A DNA stretch of 64,000 nucleotides from Ligustrum vulgare (GCA_963555705.1 OY743168.1:24911128-24975127), one strand, 5' to 3'; counted from the first letter of the stretch, positions 44,256 to 55,438 are shown. The notes: generated from the letters alone by a model not told the origin. Translations and numbers: made by a program.

Positions 44256-44385
44256 GGCACGCAGGCCTGAATCAAATGGACGTGCAGGCCCATATCTACA
44301 AATTAGAGCTCGCAGGCCCAAGGAAATTAAATAATAGGCACGCATGTCCAAATAAATAATAATAGGTTCGCAGGCCCAACCAACA
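44256..44385 (+). repeat. (C/G)CAGGCCCA short repeats
   Basis: Five variants of (C)GCAGGCC(C/T) at intervals of about 25 bases, separated by AT-rich spacers, in the copia interior. Confidence 0.75.
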
Positions 44386-44559
44386 AAAACAGAATAAATT
44401 AACCATCCAACTAATCACATGGGTCGAGTCCATAACCATCCACTAAATACACATTCATCATATAAATGTATTATAATATAATATCTAATATTATATAAAC
44501 AAATTTCAAGTTTCTAGCAATTTAGGTCGTCTAAACAAATTCAGATGAAGCGGATCGGA

Positions 44560-45050
44560 ATAATAATAATTAATTAATCAAATTAATTAATTAACTTTAG
44601 TTAGCGGGTCTTATTTAATTAAAATCATATTTTAATCAAATACCAAATTAGAGTCCAACTCTAATTCCAAAAGAGGCAAATTAGGAAAAAACTCCTAAAA
44701 TAAAATGAAATTCAATTTAGTAATTGATTAATCAAATTAATCAATTACTTTAATTGACGGGTTTATTTAATTAAAATCAAATTTTAATTAGATAGCAAAT
44801 TAGAGTCCAACTCCAACTTCAAGATTCAAGGGCTAATTGAATTCAGGATCAAATCCTAAATAAGGTTCAATTAATAATCAATTAATCAAATTAACTAATT
44901 ATTAAATTTAATTAAAATCAATTTTTAATTAAACACCAAATTAGAGTCCAAACTCTAATTCTAGAATTAGGGCAAATTGAATTAATATTTAAATTTAGGA
45001 TAAAACTCTTAAATAAAATAAAATTCAATTTATGGTCAAATTATTAATTT
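44560..45050 (+). repeat. Three imperfect ~170-bp AT-rich repeats
   Basis: Each unit contains TTAATTAAAATCA(A)ATTTTAATTA, then CAAATTAGAGTCCAA(A)CTC(T/C)AA, then an AGGGC(A/T)AATT(G/A)A block and AAATAA(A)ATTCAATT. Copies begin near 44570, 44735 and 44880. Confidence 0.8.
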
Positions 45051-45174
45051 TGTTAAAATCTAATTTTAACATTAATTTAAAATTCGTGAATTTTAAAATA
45101 AAACTTTGAATTGGGTCAAAATTTTAAATTGGGTCAAACCCATTTAGTATCAAATTTTAAAGTCTTTTAAAAAA

Positions 45175-46486
45175 GAGGAAATTACACCTACCCCTACATT
45201 TAAAAATTCAAATTCATAAATAAGGTTAAACTTAAATAACTTCAAAAATCAGGTACTAAATAGATTTTAATTTTTAATACTAATAATATGAAATTAAAAT
45301 AAATTAATCAAACAACATCTCTACCCCAAATCCTAATTTCTCATATTTCAACCCACACACACGCACACAGAAAAATAGTTTCCCTTCACTCTTCAGCCTT
45401 TCTAAGCTCTCTTCCGGTCTTCCCAACTGAACCATTACCATCGGCGGCGGCACCATTTATAGAAGCCCCGCCCACAAATCACTCCAAGCCCGACGTAACC
45501 CACAAATCGCGAAGGTGATGCCACATAAGCGCCCATCGTAGTTTCTGTCGTAGTAGCCGGTGCTGCAAGATCCGCAGGGGAAGAAGTCATAGCGGCGTTA
45601 AACCCGACGCTGCTGTGCACATGCGCGATCGTGGCTGTCGCGTTGTCGTGCGACTTTCGGTGATTTTTTGCTGCCTTCTCCGTTTTTCAATCAAAATCAA
45701 TTTTCTTTCTAAAATCAGATTAAACATAAGTAGGGTTTGGTGAAAACTTGCGCCTGCTTCTTTTAACTTTTGGGGTGGTGGTGCAGCCAACGTTATGCTG
45801 TGGAGACGTTGATTGTGTTGAGGGAGGAAGTGGGATTTGGACATGGTGTGGACTGTGGAGTCTTGGTGGTGGTGGCTGTTTTCTGATTGCAGCGGTTTGT
45901 GGTGGCTGCGTGGTGGTGATTGGGGGTGGATCTATGTGTGGCGGTGGTTCCGGCGCTGACGCCGACTCCGATGGTCACGATTGATATTGAACAGTAATTG
46001 ATGAAGGTGACCTAATAAGTTTAAAATATAAAAGAATTGTGACCTAATAATTTAACAAATTGCGACCTAAATACATTTTGTGACTTGATATTTTGATAAT
46101 TTGTGATCTTGTAATTTGTGATTATGACCTAGAAATAATTTTTGATTTGTGACCTAAAAGATTAATTCTGACATTTAAATGATTTGTGACTTAATAATTT
46201 ATAAGATGTGACCTAAAATAAAATAAAATTGTGACCTGAAAATAAGTTCGAGACCTTAAAAAACTTGACTTTTGACTTAAAATAAATTTGTAACCTAAAA
46301 TATTTGTCTTTTGTGACCTGCAATTATACAATATTGTGACCTTAATATATATATATTTATTAAAATATTTTTTTCTTTAATTTAATTAATTAATTCTAAT
46401 TAGAGACCTGATTTTTGAAATTATATAAGTTTCACCTTATTTTTGAAATTTGTATTTTAAAATACCTTATTTATGTATTTTTCCCT
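45175..46486 (+). mobile_element. TIR-like element, short relative of 47694-50840
   Basis: Left end GAGGAAATTACACC and inverted right end AGGGAAAAATACA resemble the termini of the 3.1-kb element (AGGGATAAGTACA / AGGGAAAATTACA). The internal order also matches in opposite orientation: a GC-rich section (45400-45985), a GTGACCTAA array (45996-46345), then an AT-rich end. TTTTAAAAA flanks could be target duplications but are low-complexity. No transposase was found. Confidence 0.5.
45996..46345 (+). repeat. Array of TGTGACCTAA words
   Basis: About seventeen TGTGACCT/TGTGACTT-type words separated by 10-20 AT-rich bases. The complementary word (GGTCACA) forms the array at 49195-49975. Confidence 0.88.
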
Positions 46487-46544
46487 TTAAAAAAAAATGA
46501 CAATATGACCTATATTCAAAATTATAAGCAAATCCTTTCAATTT

Positions 46545-46690
46545 CGAAAATTGCAGTTTGACACCATTTTTATAATTGCAGGTAAGGGCTTACAATTTCA
46601 AAAATTGCGTAGAAGCCCGCCCCAAGTCTGAACCCTAATAAAAAATTGCATATGAGCCCCTACAATTTCTAAAATTGCATGAGAGGCCCC
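46545..46690. repeat. Three CAATTTC-N-AAAATTG palindromes
   Basis: Near 46538, 46590 and 46660, each followed by a purine-rich GCCC(C/G) segment, just before the GC-rich copia leader. Confidence 0.75.
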
Positions 46691-46699
46691 CGCCCCCAA

Positions 46700-47234
46700 A
46701 ATTCTCCCAACCCGATTGAAAACCTCTTGTCTCCTCTCCTTCTTCCGGTATGGACAGTGCCGGCATGAGCCGGACTTCTCTATGCTTCAGCAATCGCCGC
46801 TATTTAGCGGTGCGAGCAACGTCTTCACGCGGCTGTGTTGCAACCACGTCTCCAGTGGCAGCGAGCTCCGGACGAGTAGGCGAGCGCTGCATCACACGAC
46901 GATTCGCGGTGCAGCCTTGAGCAGCAACGACAATTGCTGCTGCATCGAGCAGCGACCCCAACGCTCCCTACGTGCAGCCACAGGCAGCGTCCTCGCCTCT
47001 CCTGACTCTAGATCTCCAACCGCCCATCCAAGTCGTCGTCGACGGCGGCTGCAACAGGTTGCAGCGCTGCCAGTCACCTTTCCAATCCATTTTCGACCCA
47101 AAATTAATTTTCTTTTCCAAATCAGATTTAGAACAAGAAAAATAATTTTCTCAAAAGCCAAAAACAAGAAATCAAAATTCAATCATATTAAATTCATCAA
47201 AGAATTAAACAAATTCTAACAAGTAACAAGGTAG
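46700..47234 (-). other. GC-rich leader of the copia element
   Basis: Between the palindromes and the PBS. A long plus-strand frame (46716-47219) and a minus-strand frame (46892-47182) overlap here, but both look like by-products of CAG/CGA/GCA-rich sequence. No protein family is recognised. Confidence 0.5.
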
Positions 47235-47246
47235 GCTCTGATACCA
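47235..47246 (-). other. Primer binding site, initiator tRNA-Met type
   Basis: The minus strand reads TGGTATCAGAGC one base inside the LTR end, the standard tRNA-iMet PBS. Confidence 0.93.
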
Positions 47247-47869
47247 CTGTAAGGTTTCGATACATATATGCACAGCTGAAATTAAACAAATACGAAACCA
47301 TAGCCCGGATCAACCTTGCACTTATATAGAATTTGTGATTAGAATGATACCTTTGATGAACACCGTGAATCTGAAATCTGAAACATGAGGTACAATCTTG
47401 TCACCACCAGCTGTCCAATTGTCCAACCTCTAACAGAAATCCACACAGCGAGTTGATTCTGGAACTCTATCAATCTCCAACTATTGGAATGGATTCGAGA
47501 GATTTGATTTTTCTTTTTGTGCTAGTAAAAAAAAAAAAAAAAAAAAAAAATCTCACGCTAGGATATTATAGAAAAGCGACTATCATGATTCTCTTAATTT
47601 CTCTACAATAGTGCACATATTAATATGTGCACCTCAAAAAACTCTAACCCTAGTGACAATAGGGCTTTTAATGGGCCTTAATTAATTAATCATAGGGATA
47701 AGTACAAAACTATACAACTAAAACTTTTACTTTTTAAACATAACAAACTTATAAATTTTTTTTTAAAAATCAGGTATTAATTAGATAATTAATTAATATA
47801 ATATTATAATAATTATCATTTATATATTAAATTAAAAATCATATAATATTACATAATAAAATCAAAACA

Positions 47870-49195
47870 ATATCTAATCCACAACCACTCCATCCCAACC
47901 CAACCCCACACTCACCCACCCCACCCCGACAACCCATCCACCGCACCCCACCCCACCCCACCTCAACTCAAAAAATGATTTTTTTTCCTTCTATTTTTCC
48001 AAACTCACCCCCACCCCCGACACCACCTTACCCACCCCACCCCCCACTCCTCCCCACCTACCCACCTCACCCCACCCCACTACACCACAAGAATGATTTT
48101 ACTTCTATTTTTTTTTCATCTCACCCACCAACCCCCCATCCCTTCCCACCCCACCCCACTCCTCCCTAACCCAAAAAAACCCACCCACCCAACCAACCAC
48201 CCCAACCCACCCACCTCACCCAAAATAATTTTTTTCTACTACTTTTCCACAACTCGCCCAGACCCTATCCTATCCTACCCTGCCACCTACCCCAACCCCA
48301 CCCACCCCACCCAAAATTAACTTTTTTTCTTCTAATTTTCCACTCCCCCACCAACTCGCCCCAGACCCTACCCCACCCCATCTTATCCAAAATGATTTTT
48401 TTCTACTACTTTTTCATAACTCGTCCTGACCCTACCCCGCCACCCATCCCCACCCCACCCCACCCCACAACACCCAAAATTAATTGTTTTCTTCTAATTT
48501 TTCACACACCCACCTCCGCCCCAGTCTGACCCTACCTCGTCACCCACCCACCCATCCACCCTACCTACCCACCCCACCATACTCAATCAAAAAATAATTT
48601 TTCTTTTTTTTTCCCCCCACCCCACCCAAAAATGATTTTTCTTCTATTTTTTCATACTTCCCCCCAACTACCCCACCCCATCCAGCGCACCCCCGTCACC
48701 TACCATACCCCATCAAAAAATGATTTTTCTTCTATTTTTTCACACTTCACCCCAACCACCCCATCTCAACCCACCCTACCCCACCCCACCCCACCACACC
48801 CACACACCCACGCACCAAAATTTTTTTCTTCTACTTTTTCAAGCCCCCAACCCGAACCCGAACTCGACCCCACCCCACCCACCCACCCACCCCACTCCAA
48901 AAAATGATTTTTTTTCTTCTACTTTTCAAACCCCGACCCATCCCACCCTACCCCCACCCACCCAAAAAATGATTTTTTTTTCTTTTACTTTTTCATCCCC
49001 AACCCCGGCCCCACCCCGACCACACCATATCACAAAAAATGATTTTTCTACTTTTTGTAGCCCCACTCGACTTCTACCCATTCTAAAAATGATTTTTTTC
49101 TCTATGTTTCCCACCCACCCCACCCTATCCCATCCCATCACACCCAAACTAAAAATGATTTTTTTTCTCTTTTTTTTCCACCTCCACCTCAGCCA
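47870..49195 (+). repeat. C-rich array alternating with AAAATGATTTTT units
   Basis: Roughly a dozen and a half units consist of AA(A)ATGATTTTTTT, then a CTTCTA(C/T)TTTTTC tract, then 30-60 bases of CCCACCCCA-type sequence. The long plus-strand frames here (for example 48720-49394) are translations of this repeat (Pro/His-rich) and not genes. Confidence 0.9.
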
Positions 49196-49975
49196 ACCTG
49201 CAAAGTCACAATTGGTCGCACAAAGTTATATTTCAGTCACAAATCACACAAAAAATGATTTTTTTCCACAGTTGGTCAAACAAAGTTACATTCGATTACA
49301 CAAAGTCGCAGTTCGATCTCACAAAGTCACAATTGGTCACACAAAGTTACATTTCGGTCACACAATACCACAAATTTATAGTTCGGTCACATAAAGTCAC
49401 AATTCGGTCACACGAGGTCACAGTTCAGTCTCACAATTTCACACAAGGTCACTGTTTGGTCACACATGGTTACATTTCAATCACATAAAGTTACAATTCG
49501 GTCACACGAGGTCACAACTCGGTGATACGAGGTCACAGTTCGATGACACAAGGTCACATTCGGTCACACATAATCATATTTGACCCAATTTTAGGTCACA
49601 TAACGTCCTTGTCCAATGGTCACACAAAGTCACAGTTGGGAACAATTTGTTACAACTTACCCGTTTCTTGATCACAATTACCCAATAATTTATCACAATT
49701 ATCCTTAATTGATCACACATTATTCATTTATTGATCACATCCCACATTTGTTAAGTTGCACAAAGTTACAATTAGTCAATATTTTAGTTACATTTAGTTA
49801 ATAATTGATCACATCTCGAACTTGTCACAAGTCATATAAAGTTACAATTAATCAATATTTTGGTCACAATCCATACTGGTCACAAGTCTCACAAAGTCAC
49901 ATTTAATCAATATTTTAGTCACATTTACCTAATAGTTGGTCATAATTGCCTAAAATTGGTTACAATAACTATTCA
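49195..49975 (+). repeat. Array of GGTCACA(C)AAAGTCACA words
   Basis: More than thirty GTCACA words, first in the TTCGGTCACACAAAGTCACA form, later as AT-richer TTGGTCACAA(T)T forms. It is the reverse complement of the word arrayed at 45996-46345. Confidence 0.9.
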
Positions 49976-50775
49976 AGCCCTAACCCCTGTCCCCACCCCC
50001 ACCCTGCGCCCAACCCCAATCTCCACCCCCACGCACTGACCTCATCCAAATCCCAAAACCAAACCAAACCTTGCTACCGCTCCGCCGACGACAACCACCT
50101 TCACCACAACGTTACCACCAGCAGAATCACAATCGTTCCATCATCGTCGTCTCCAACATTCGGAAGCAACACCACCAGAGAATCAAGCTCAAAACCAACA
50201 AAAATCTCCTTAACCGACACACCCATAAGCTCCTTCGATCCATAAAATTTTAGGATTTTTTTTTTTTTTTTTTTTGCAGTTTGCCGTCAAATGGATCTTC
50301 ACCGTCACCACCACCGCCATGACCACAGATTCGTATCCAATCATCAACCCAAACCACAGCATCAACATTACAGCCTCCAAATACACACACAAACAAAACA
50401 ACAACAAAGACCGATATGTGGAGTTGTGGCTATGCAAACCTTGCATCTGGAGGCGCCGCCGTGCAGGTGGCGTTGCTGCTAGTTCCGGTGGGGGGGGGAA
50501 GAGAGAGGTCGAGTCGCTCACAGTAGCTTCATAGAGGTCCGAGCGCCGTGAGTGCTGCAACATCGTTGGCGAGAGAAAGTAGAAACACACTCGGTGGTGA
50601 TCGGCCGATGTCGGCTGCAGATCTTGAGGCGATGACAGAGAGAAGTGGGAGGAGAAAATTCATCTGCTGGGGTGGGGGTAAGGACACGGTAGAGAGAGTC
50701 AGAGTTTTAATAAACACAATCGAAATTTGATTAATTATTTATTAATTAAATGTTGATCACCTGAAAATTGGAAAA
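49976..50775. other. GC-rich, gene-like part of the TIR element
   Basis: Short overlapping frames occur on both strands with no recognisable domain. Composition resembles a captured host exon/promoter region (CACCACCACC, CCGCCG), but no parent gene could be named. A T22 run precedes TTTGCAG at 50253-50278. Confidence 0.35.
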
Positions 50776-51063
50776 AAATTGTACATCCCCAGAATTTTGA
50801 ATTGTAATTTTAAAATCCTGGTGACCGTGTAATTTTCCCTTAATCATATTAATTAATCTAATTGTAAAGTCCGGCCCAACAATTGGGCTTGTACATTAAT
50901 TTTAACAGGGTTACCGGTGCTCTTAGTAGATGCTTTCCCTAAAATGTTCTCCACTTTCTTTCCTGAATATTAACAGATTCAAAGGACAGGCATTTTTGTT
51001 GTTTACTTTTGAGGGAAGTAAACCACTCCAAATTTTGATATAGTTACACATGAAGCACATTTA

Positions 51064-51247
51064 GCTTTTGTTTCACAACCATACTTTCTCATAAAAAATA
51101 CTATTTTTTCTACGGTGATCAATCTCAACCATCCAAAAAAGTCAAGCCTACAATTTTTTACTTTTCAAACCTCTTTTTAATCACACGATTTCGCAAAACT
51201 ACTATTCAAAACTCTTGTTTTCAAAAAGTATGACAATCAAACAAGGC
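51064..51247. mobile_element. Tourist-like MITE
   Basis: TTA target duplications (51061-51063 and 51248-51250) flank imperfect inverted ends GCTTTTGTTTCACAACCATA and GCCTTGTTTGATTGTCATAC. Size 184 bp, AT-rich, no ORF. A 3-bp TTA TSD is typical of PIF/Harbinger-derived MITEs. Confidence 0.75.
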
Positions 51248-51250
51248 TTA

Positions 51251-51811
51251 ATATATTGAAGTACCAACCTTGCAATCCAGGCTTTTGTTTCTTGAGTTTA
51301 TAAACATTCATTTTGCTGATATGATATGCATTCTTTACAGTTTCTTGATTGACTCCATGTCTTTGTTGTATGTTATTGTTGGGGCTTCCCTTTTGTTCTT
51401 TTGGTTCTCATTGTCAAACCCAGTGAAATTAGATCCCTTAAAAGAATTGATTTTGTTTTCTGGTCTTTCTTGATTACTTTTTTCAATGCATTTTGTAAAT
51501 CTTGATTTTTCCTCATTTTGTTTTAATAAGATGGTAATAGTGGTTTATGTTTCAATTGTGTTTTATTGATCCTGGAATTGCCAGTGGGGAGGAGCTGGAG
51601 AAGCTAAAGACCTTACACAACATTCATCTTCAATTTTTTCGCAAATCTTGATTTGGTCTTTCAGTTCTACACTTTATTCATCTGGAAAATAAAAGCTGGA
51701 ACATTTGAATCTCACAGTTAAAAACAGGTATGGTAATATGAATCTGCTAAGCACATGAGTCGTGATGAATTTCATTTGATTTCTGTAATGCGTATGTCAA
51801 TTGTGTTTAGT
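51251..51811. other. Host DNA, no gene assigned
   Basis: T-rich stretches with possible splice-like borders (TTGCCAG at 51583, AAACAGGTATGG at 51722) but no coding segment I can recognise. Confidence 0.4.
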
Positions 51812-51819
51812 TTTGGAAC

Positions 51820-53310
51820 CAGTGCCGGTCCTGTGGTTTTGGGTGCCCCTGTGCGAATGTTAAAATAGTACCCTCATTCTTTATTTATAAAATATGCGTA
51901 TAGAGAAAAAAAATAAACTATTTATATAAACTCACTATAAATAAAAATGTCACATAACAAAAATATCATTTCCAATGTTTTTCTTATATCGTTTTCATGT
52001 CATAAAAAAATGTAAACTAAAAAACTAAATTTATGCCTTGTAGAATATATTCAAAATATCCAAAAGCATAAACTTTCATAAGAAAGCGTCATCCAAATTA
52101 CTAATATTTTTGATAGCCAATATGAGTTGACCTGAAAAAGAAAAAAAACTACTCAAGCAATATCATATGTAAGTCTTGAAATGCAGCAAATCATTTAAAA
52201 TTAGTTCTTCTTGCATCACTTAAATCATCTATACCTTCATTTCTATCATTTTCATCATGAACTTCATTTGTATCAACTACAAAATTTGTTTCATCGTGAC
52301 CATCTTCATTATTATTATTTTCATTGAGTCCAAAATTTTTCTCGTGATTTAGTTGTTGGTTATTAGCTAAATCTTCCGTTGGCGTGTCAATTATAGTGTC
52401 TTTATTTTGCAATCATCCGACCACGAATATATCAAGAGCACATTTTTGAGATTGTATTAACTCTTCACATTTTCTATTTTTCTTTCATTTATCACATCCA
52501 GATAATTGTTTTCTATAAAACATTTTTAATCTTTTTATCCCAAACAAAAAACAAACGAAAGAGAAGAGAATATAAATATTATCAGAAAAATATAACCTGG
52601 TTTAGAAATGACTAATAAGAGAATCTGAACTGAGCACTGCACTGAATGAAGTCAACGAACCAAGCCCACTGGCACTGTACACAATTTGAACCTCAATTGG
52701 AAATATGGGATTCGGGTTCAACATCAATATATCAAAATTCAGCATCAACATTCAACAAGTCTAAATTCATTACTCATTAAGGCTGAAAGCAATTTAACAT
52801 TTTACCTGTAGAGTCACGTGATGAAGGCAGAAGCTGAAGCATAGTCGCGACGATGGAGGGTTTTGCCGTTTTGGAACTTGGAAGACAGACAGACAGACAA
52901 TGTCAATGAGACGGAGTCGAGTGATGAATCCGGAATTTTCTTGTAACGAAGATAGTGATGCAGACACAATGAGCAGATTTTTTATTTCTAGAAAGTGGAA
53001 TCTGGCTTCTATTCTCGGGAGGTTTGATTTACATAGGAAATGAGGTTGTTTTGGAAGATGGGGATTCTCAAGCTACCGTCTAGGAATATGTTTTTTATTT
53101 ACAATGGGGTGAGAGGTGAAAAAAAAAATGAAAATTTGGGAAAATTTTAAAGTTGGTCCGTCCCTTTGTTGTCCATGTACTGGTATAAAAAAATCTAAAT
53201 TTTTTTTTAAAAAAAATAATATGTTCTAATATATTTTTAAATATTGGTGCCCCCCAGAATTTTGGTGCCCTGTTCGTCGTACCTCTCGCACGGCCTCAGG
53301 GACGCCTCTG
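51820..53310 (-). mobile_element. hAT-family relic with perfect 8-bp TSD
   Basis: TTTGGAAC is duplicated at 51812-51819 and 53311-53318. The ends are inverted: CAGTGCCGGTCCTGTGG and CAGAGGCGTCCCTGAGG. An 8-bp TSD and CAG(T/A)G-type TIR ends define hAT. The interior keeps a decayed minus-strand N-terminus of a TTF-zinc-finger hAT transposase but not its catalytic body; total length 1491 bp. Confidence 0.88.
52191..52500 (-). pseudogene. N-terminal remnant of a TTF-type hAT transposase
   Basis: On the minus strand LSGCDK, stop, KKNRKCEELIQSQKCALDIF corresponds to the YLSGxxKRKKKxxEExxIxSQKGALDKF start of TTF/zf-MYM-like hAT transposases. It is followed after a stop by the acidic, Asn-rich frame QNKDTIIDTPTEDLANNQQL and NEVHDENDRNEGIDDLSDAR. 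The zinc finger and RNase-H-like domains are gone. Confidence 0.7.
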
Positions 53311-53318
53311 TTTGGAAC

Positions 53319-53932
53319 ACGAAAAGACTTAAACCGTTTATGAAATTAACATGTAAGTATCCATTCGACGGCATTGATTTATTTCACTACAAGACAAAAC
53401 CGACCGAAAAATTAATTTACACAATTTCCCTTACCACTTTTTAAACATTCACATTTTCTCTCTTCAATTTTTAACCACACATCTTATTCTTACCTAAAAA
53501 TACAAATAAATCAACCAAATAATTTACATTCCATTTATTTCCAATTTAAATCCTACCGAATAGAGCCTAAAATACAAGCGGGAGGGTGGGAATCTGCCTG
53601 TTGCTTATTCTATTTAATAAAAATTCATTAGTGAAATCATTTACAAGTATATACCGATTTTTGTCTTTTCATTTTCTTAAACCCTATGTATTATTTTGCA
53701 CTTATTTCTAATGAGTAGTAATTTATAAAATTGTGAAAAAGTTAAAGGTCTTGCTTTATAAGGAAATAGCAAGTATAGTTTGTTTCGCATCTTGAAATTT
53801 GAAACTTGGTTGCTGATGCATTCAACCAAAATGAGTTGTATATATATTAATCACTTTTTATTTCTCTTGAACTTGAATATGATAATCCTTTTTGCTTCTG
53901 GTATTAATTTCTTTATATGTATTTCTATGTAG
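53319..53932. other. Host DNA, no gene seen
   Basis: AT-rich. ACCGAATAGAGCCTA near 53557-53571 resembles a MITE end, but a second end could not be matched. Confidence 0.4.
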
Positions 53933-54014
53933 CTCAGAAGAATAAAGGAATATTTGAGCAAATTACGGATATGTCAGAAAATTTTGAGGCTGGTGTCGAC
54001 AACACTGAAAAAAT
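53933..54014 (+). other. Exon-like segment of an unidentified host gene
   Basis: Flanked by TTTCTATGTAG and GTAAGC. One frame reads QKNKGIFEQITDMSENFEAG then VDNTEKM, protein-like in composition; another is open as LRRIKEYLSKLRICQKILRL. No family is recognised. It may pair with 38406-38487 as parts of one gene, but the phases do not join directly, so a missing exon would be required. Confidence 0.35.
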
Positions 54015-55264
54015 GTAAGCTTTGCATACCTTTTTTTTTTTTTAAAAAAACCATTATATTAGACTGTGCATTTTTATTCTTGATAAATTATTCGTATGGA
54101 ATGATTTTCTTAGAAGGCATGCAACTGAAGGATTGATAATGTTACTTCTGAGTTCATGGTAAAGGAGATCGTCCCGTATTTGCTATAAAATTGGATTTTT
54201 TTTTTTTTTATTACAAAAATATGCTCATAAATTAATTTGGTTTGCCTATGTGCAATTTTTTCATATTTTTCTGTGACTTATCATAAATATTTTATAAATC
54301 AATTAATTAAATTTATATAAACTTACTAATATTAAAGTTTTTCATTATCATAAATATATTATAAATCGATTTTCGATTTGCTTATTATTTTCTAATGATA
54401 GATTACTTCTTAATATATGATATTTTTTTTATTATGCAGACAAAATGTCTAATATATATTTAGAGGAATGCGATAAAATTTTTAATAAAATATTAATTTA
54501 TGAAAAACTTCAGTCAATTTATAATTTTAATTATTTGATTAATGATATTAATTCCTCTACTTTAAGAAACAATATTAAAGTTTTACTAAAAGTTCGATTG
54601 TGAAAAATAAAATTAACCTATTTTAATCTTAATGGACTCGTACAACTTAAAATGTTTAAAACTGAAAAATGCAACTTTCTAATTTATTAATTGTAAAAAT
54701 ATATTTTTACCAAATTATATTAGAAAATAGGGTGATAAAAAAGGAAAAAAGAAAAATGGAACCTACGTCAATAAATAAATTTTATAATTACACAACATCT
54801 CTTCTACAAATATAACCTTCAATAAATAAAATGAAAATAAACAAGTACACCACAATTAGATTATGGTACTAATCGGATCCTGCATCACACAATTAGGTTG
54901 CCTAGTTTTAGTCAGAAGCTCCACTGTTTCCGAACCGTCACTTGCTACCAGGTCTCTTATACATAGCTTAAATATGCCTATTAGATTTTCAGTTTCACAA
55001 TACATAATTTTCAATTATCACTGATATCTTTCTTCGTTTCGGGTTTGATTTTAGGCTGGGGTAATTGGCGCAAAACGTTCCTACTTTGGAATCTCTTGCT
55101 AAATTCATCCATGCTTTGATTTTTTGGCAATTTCATCATCACCTTCACACTTTCTTGCTGAATTGGTCCCTGCCATCCAAAAAATGTGTTAGTTGACTGT
55201 TAAATCATCAATTGACCATTTTTTATGAAGGGCAAAAAAATCTTTGTATATTGTTTGATGTAGG
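54015..55264. other. AT-rich host DNA, no gene seen
   Basis: Runs of T and A, no conserved frame. Lies between the exon-like segment and the PDC remnant. Confidence 0.5.
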
Positions 55265-55438
55265 GTGAGTAATAAAATGGGTTTAGAAGTTGTCTTTGAA
55301 GCATCAGTCGAGTTCTTAAACAAGGTTGTGAAGCCAGTGATACTGGGTGGGTCGAACCTTCGTGTTCCCAAAGCATGCGGTGCCTCCGTGGAATTGGGAG
55401 ATGCTCTTGGCTATGCTCTTGTGTTGCCAAGCCAGTGA
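55265..55438 (+). pseudogene. PDC: Pyruvate decarboxylase exon fragment
   Basis: The frame reads SNKMGLEVVFEASVEFLNKV, then VKPVILGGSNLRVPKACGAS and VELGDALGYALVLPSQ followed by a stop. This matches the plant PDC segment around SNxMGLEAAVEAxxEFLNKA ... KPVxVGGPKLRVAKACxAF ... ADASGYAxAVMPSAKG. PDC converts pyruvate to acetaldehyde with thiamine diphosphate in the cytosol. Only about 57 codons remain. They are preceded by a TTTGATGTAG acceptor-like border and end at a premature stop where VMPSAKG would continue. No other PDC exons are seen nearby, so it is an isolated relic. Confidence 0.8.

Larger units (their letters stand above)
47694..50840. mobile_element. 3.1-kb TIR element inserted in the copia LTR
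   Basis: The insertion site is read directly from the intact LTR. TAATCAT is duplicated at 47687-47693 and 50841-50847 (7 bp, or 8 bp if the shared T is counted). The ends are inverted: AGGGATAAGTACA and AGGGAAAATTACA match at 11 of 13. Contents in order: AT-rich end, C-rich array (47870-49195), GTCACA array (49195-49975), GC-rich part with short frames (50000-50700) and an AT-rich end. No transposase is visible, so it is non-autonomous; TSD length fits hAT- or Mutator-like elements. Confidence 0.82.
38840..50907 (-). mobile_element. Large minus-strand Ty1/copia-type element
   Basis: LTRs at 38840-39331 and 47248-50907 (the latter split by a 3.1-kb insertion) share the full sequence TGTAA(T/G)GTTTCGATAC...TTAATTTTAACA. 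The target duplication GGGTT is perfect (38835-38839 and 50908-50912). On the minus strand a TGGTATCAGAGC PBS follows the right LTR and CAAGTGGGAGAT precedes the left LTR, fixing the orientation. The interior is 7.9 kb with decayed copia RT and RNase H. Much of it is AT-rich tandem and palindromic repeat, plus an embedded TIR-like element at 45175-46486. Confidence 0.9.
47248..50907 (-). repeat. 5' LTR (right) of the copia element, split by an insertion
   Basis: 47248-47693 and 50848-50907 together match the 492-bp left LTR. The break falls in the ATTAATTAATCAT region and is filled by 47694-50840. A 24-base A-run lies at 47527-47550. Confidence 0.92.

Noticed and set aside
46716..47219. 167-codon plus-strand frame in the GC-rich copia leader
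   Set aside because: Starts within repeat-rich leader DNA, overlaps an equally long frame on the other strand, has no domain, and lies antisense to the element next to its PBS.
48720..49394. 224-codon Pro/His-rich frame
   Set aside because: Direct translation of the C-rich and GTCACA arrays; the frame follows repeat units, not codon structure.
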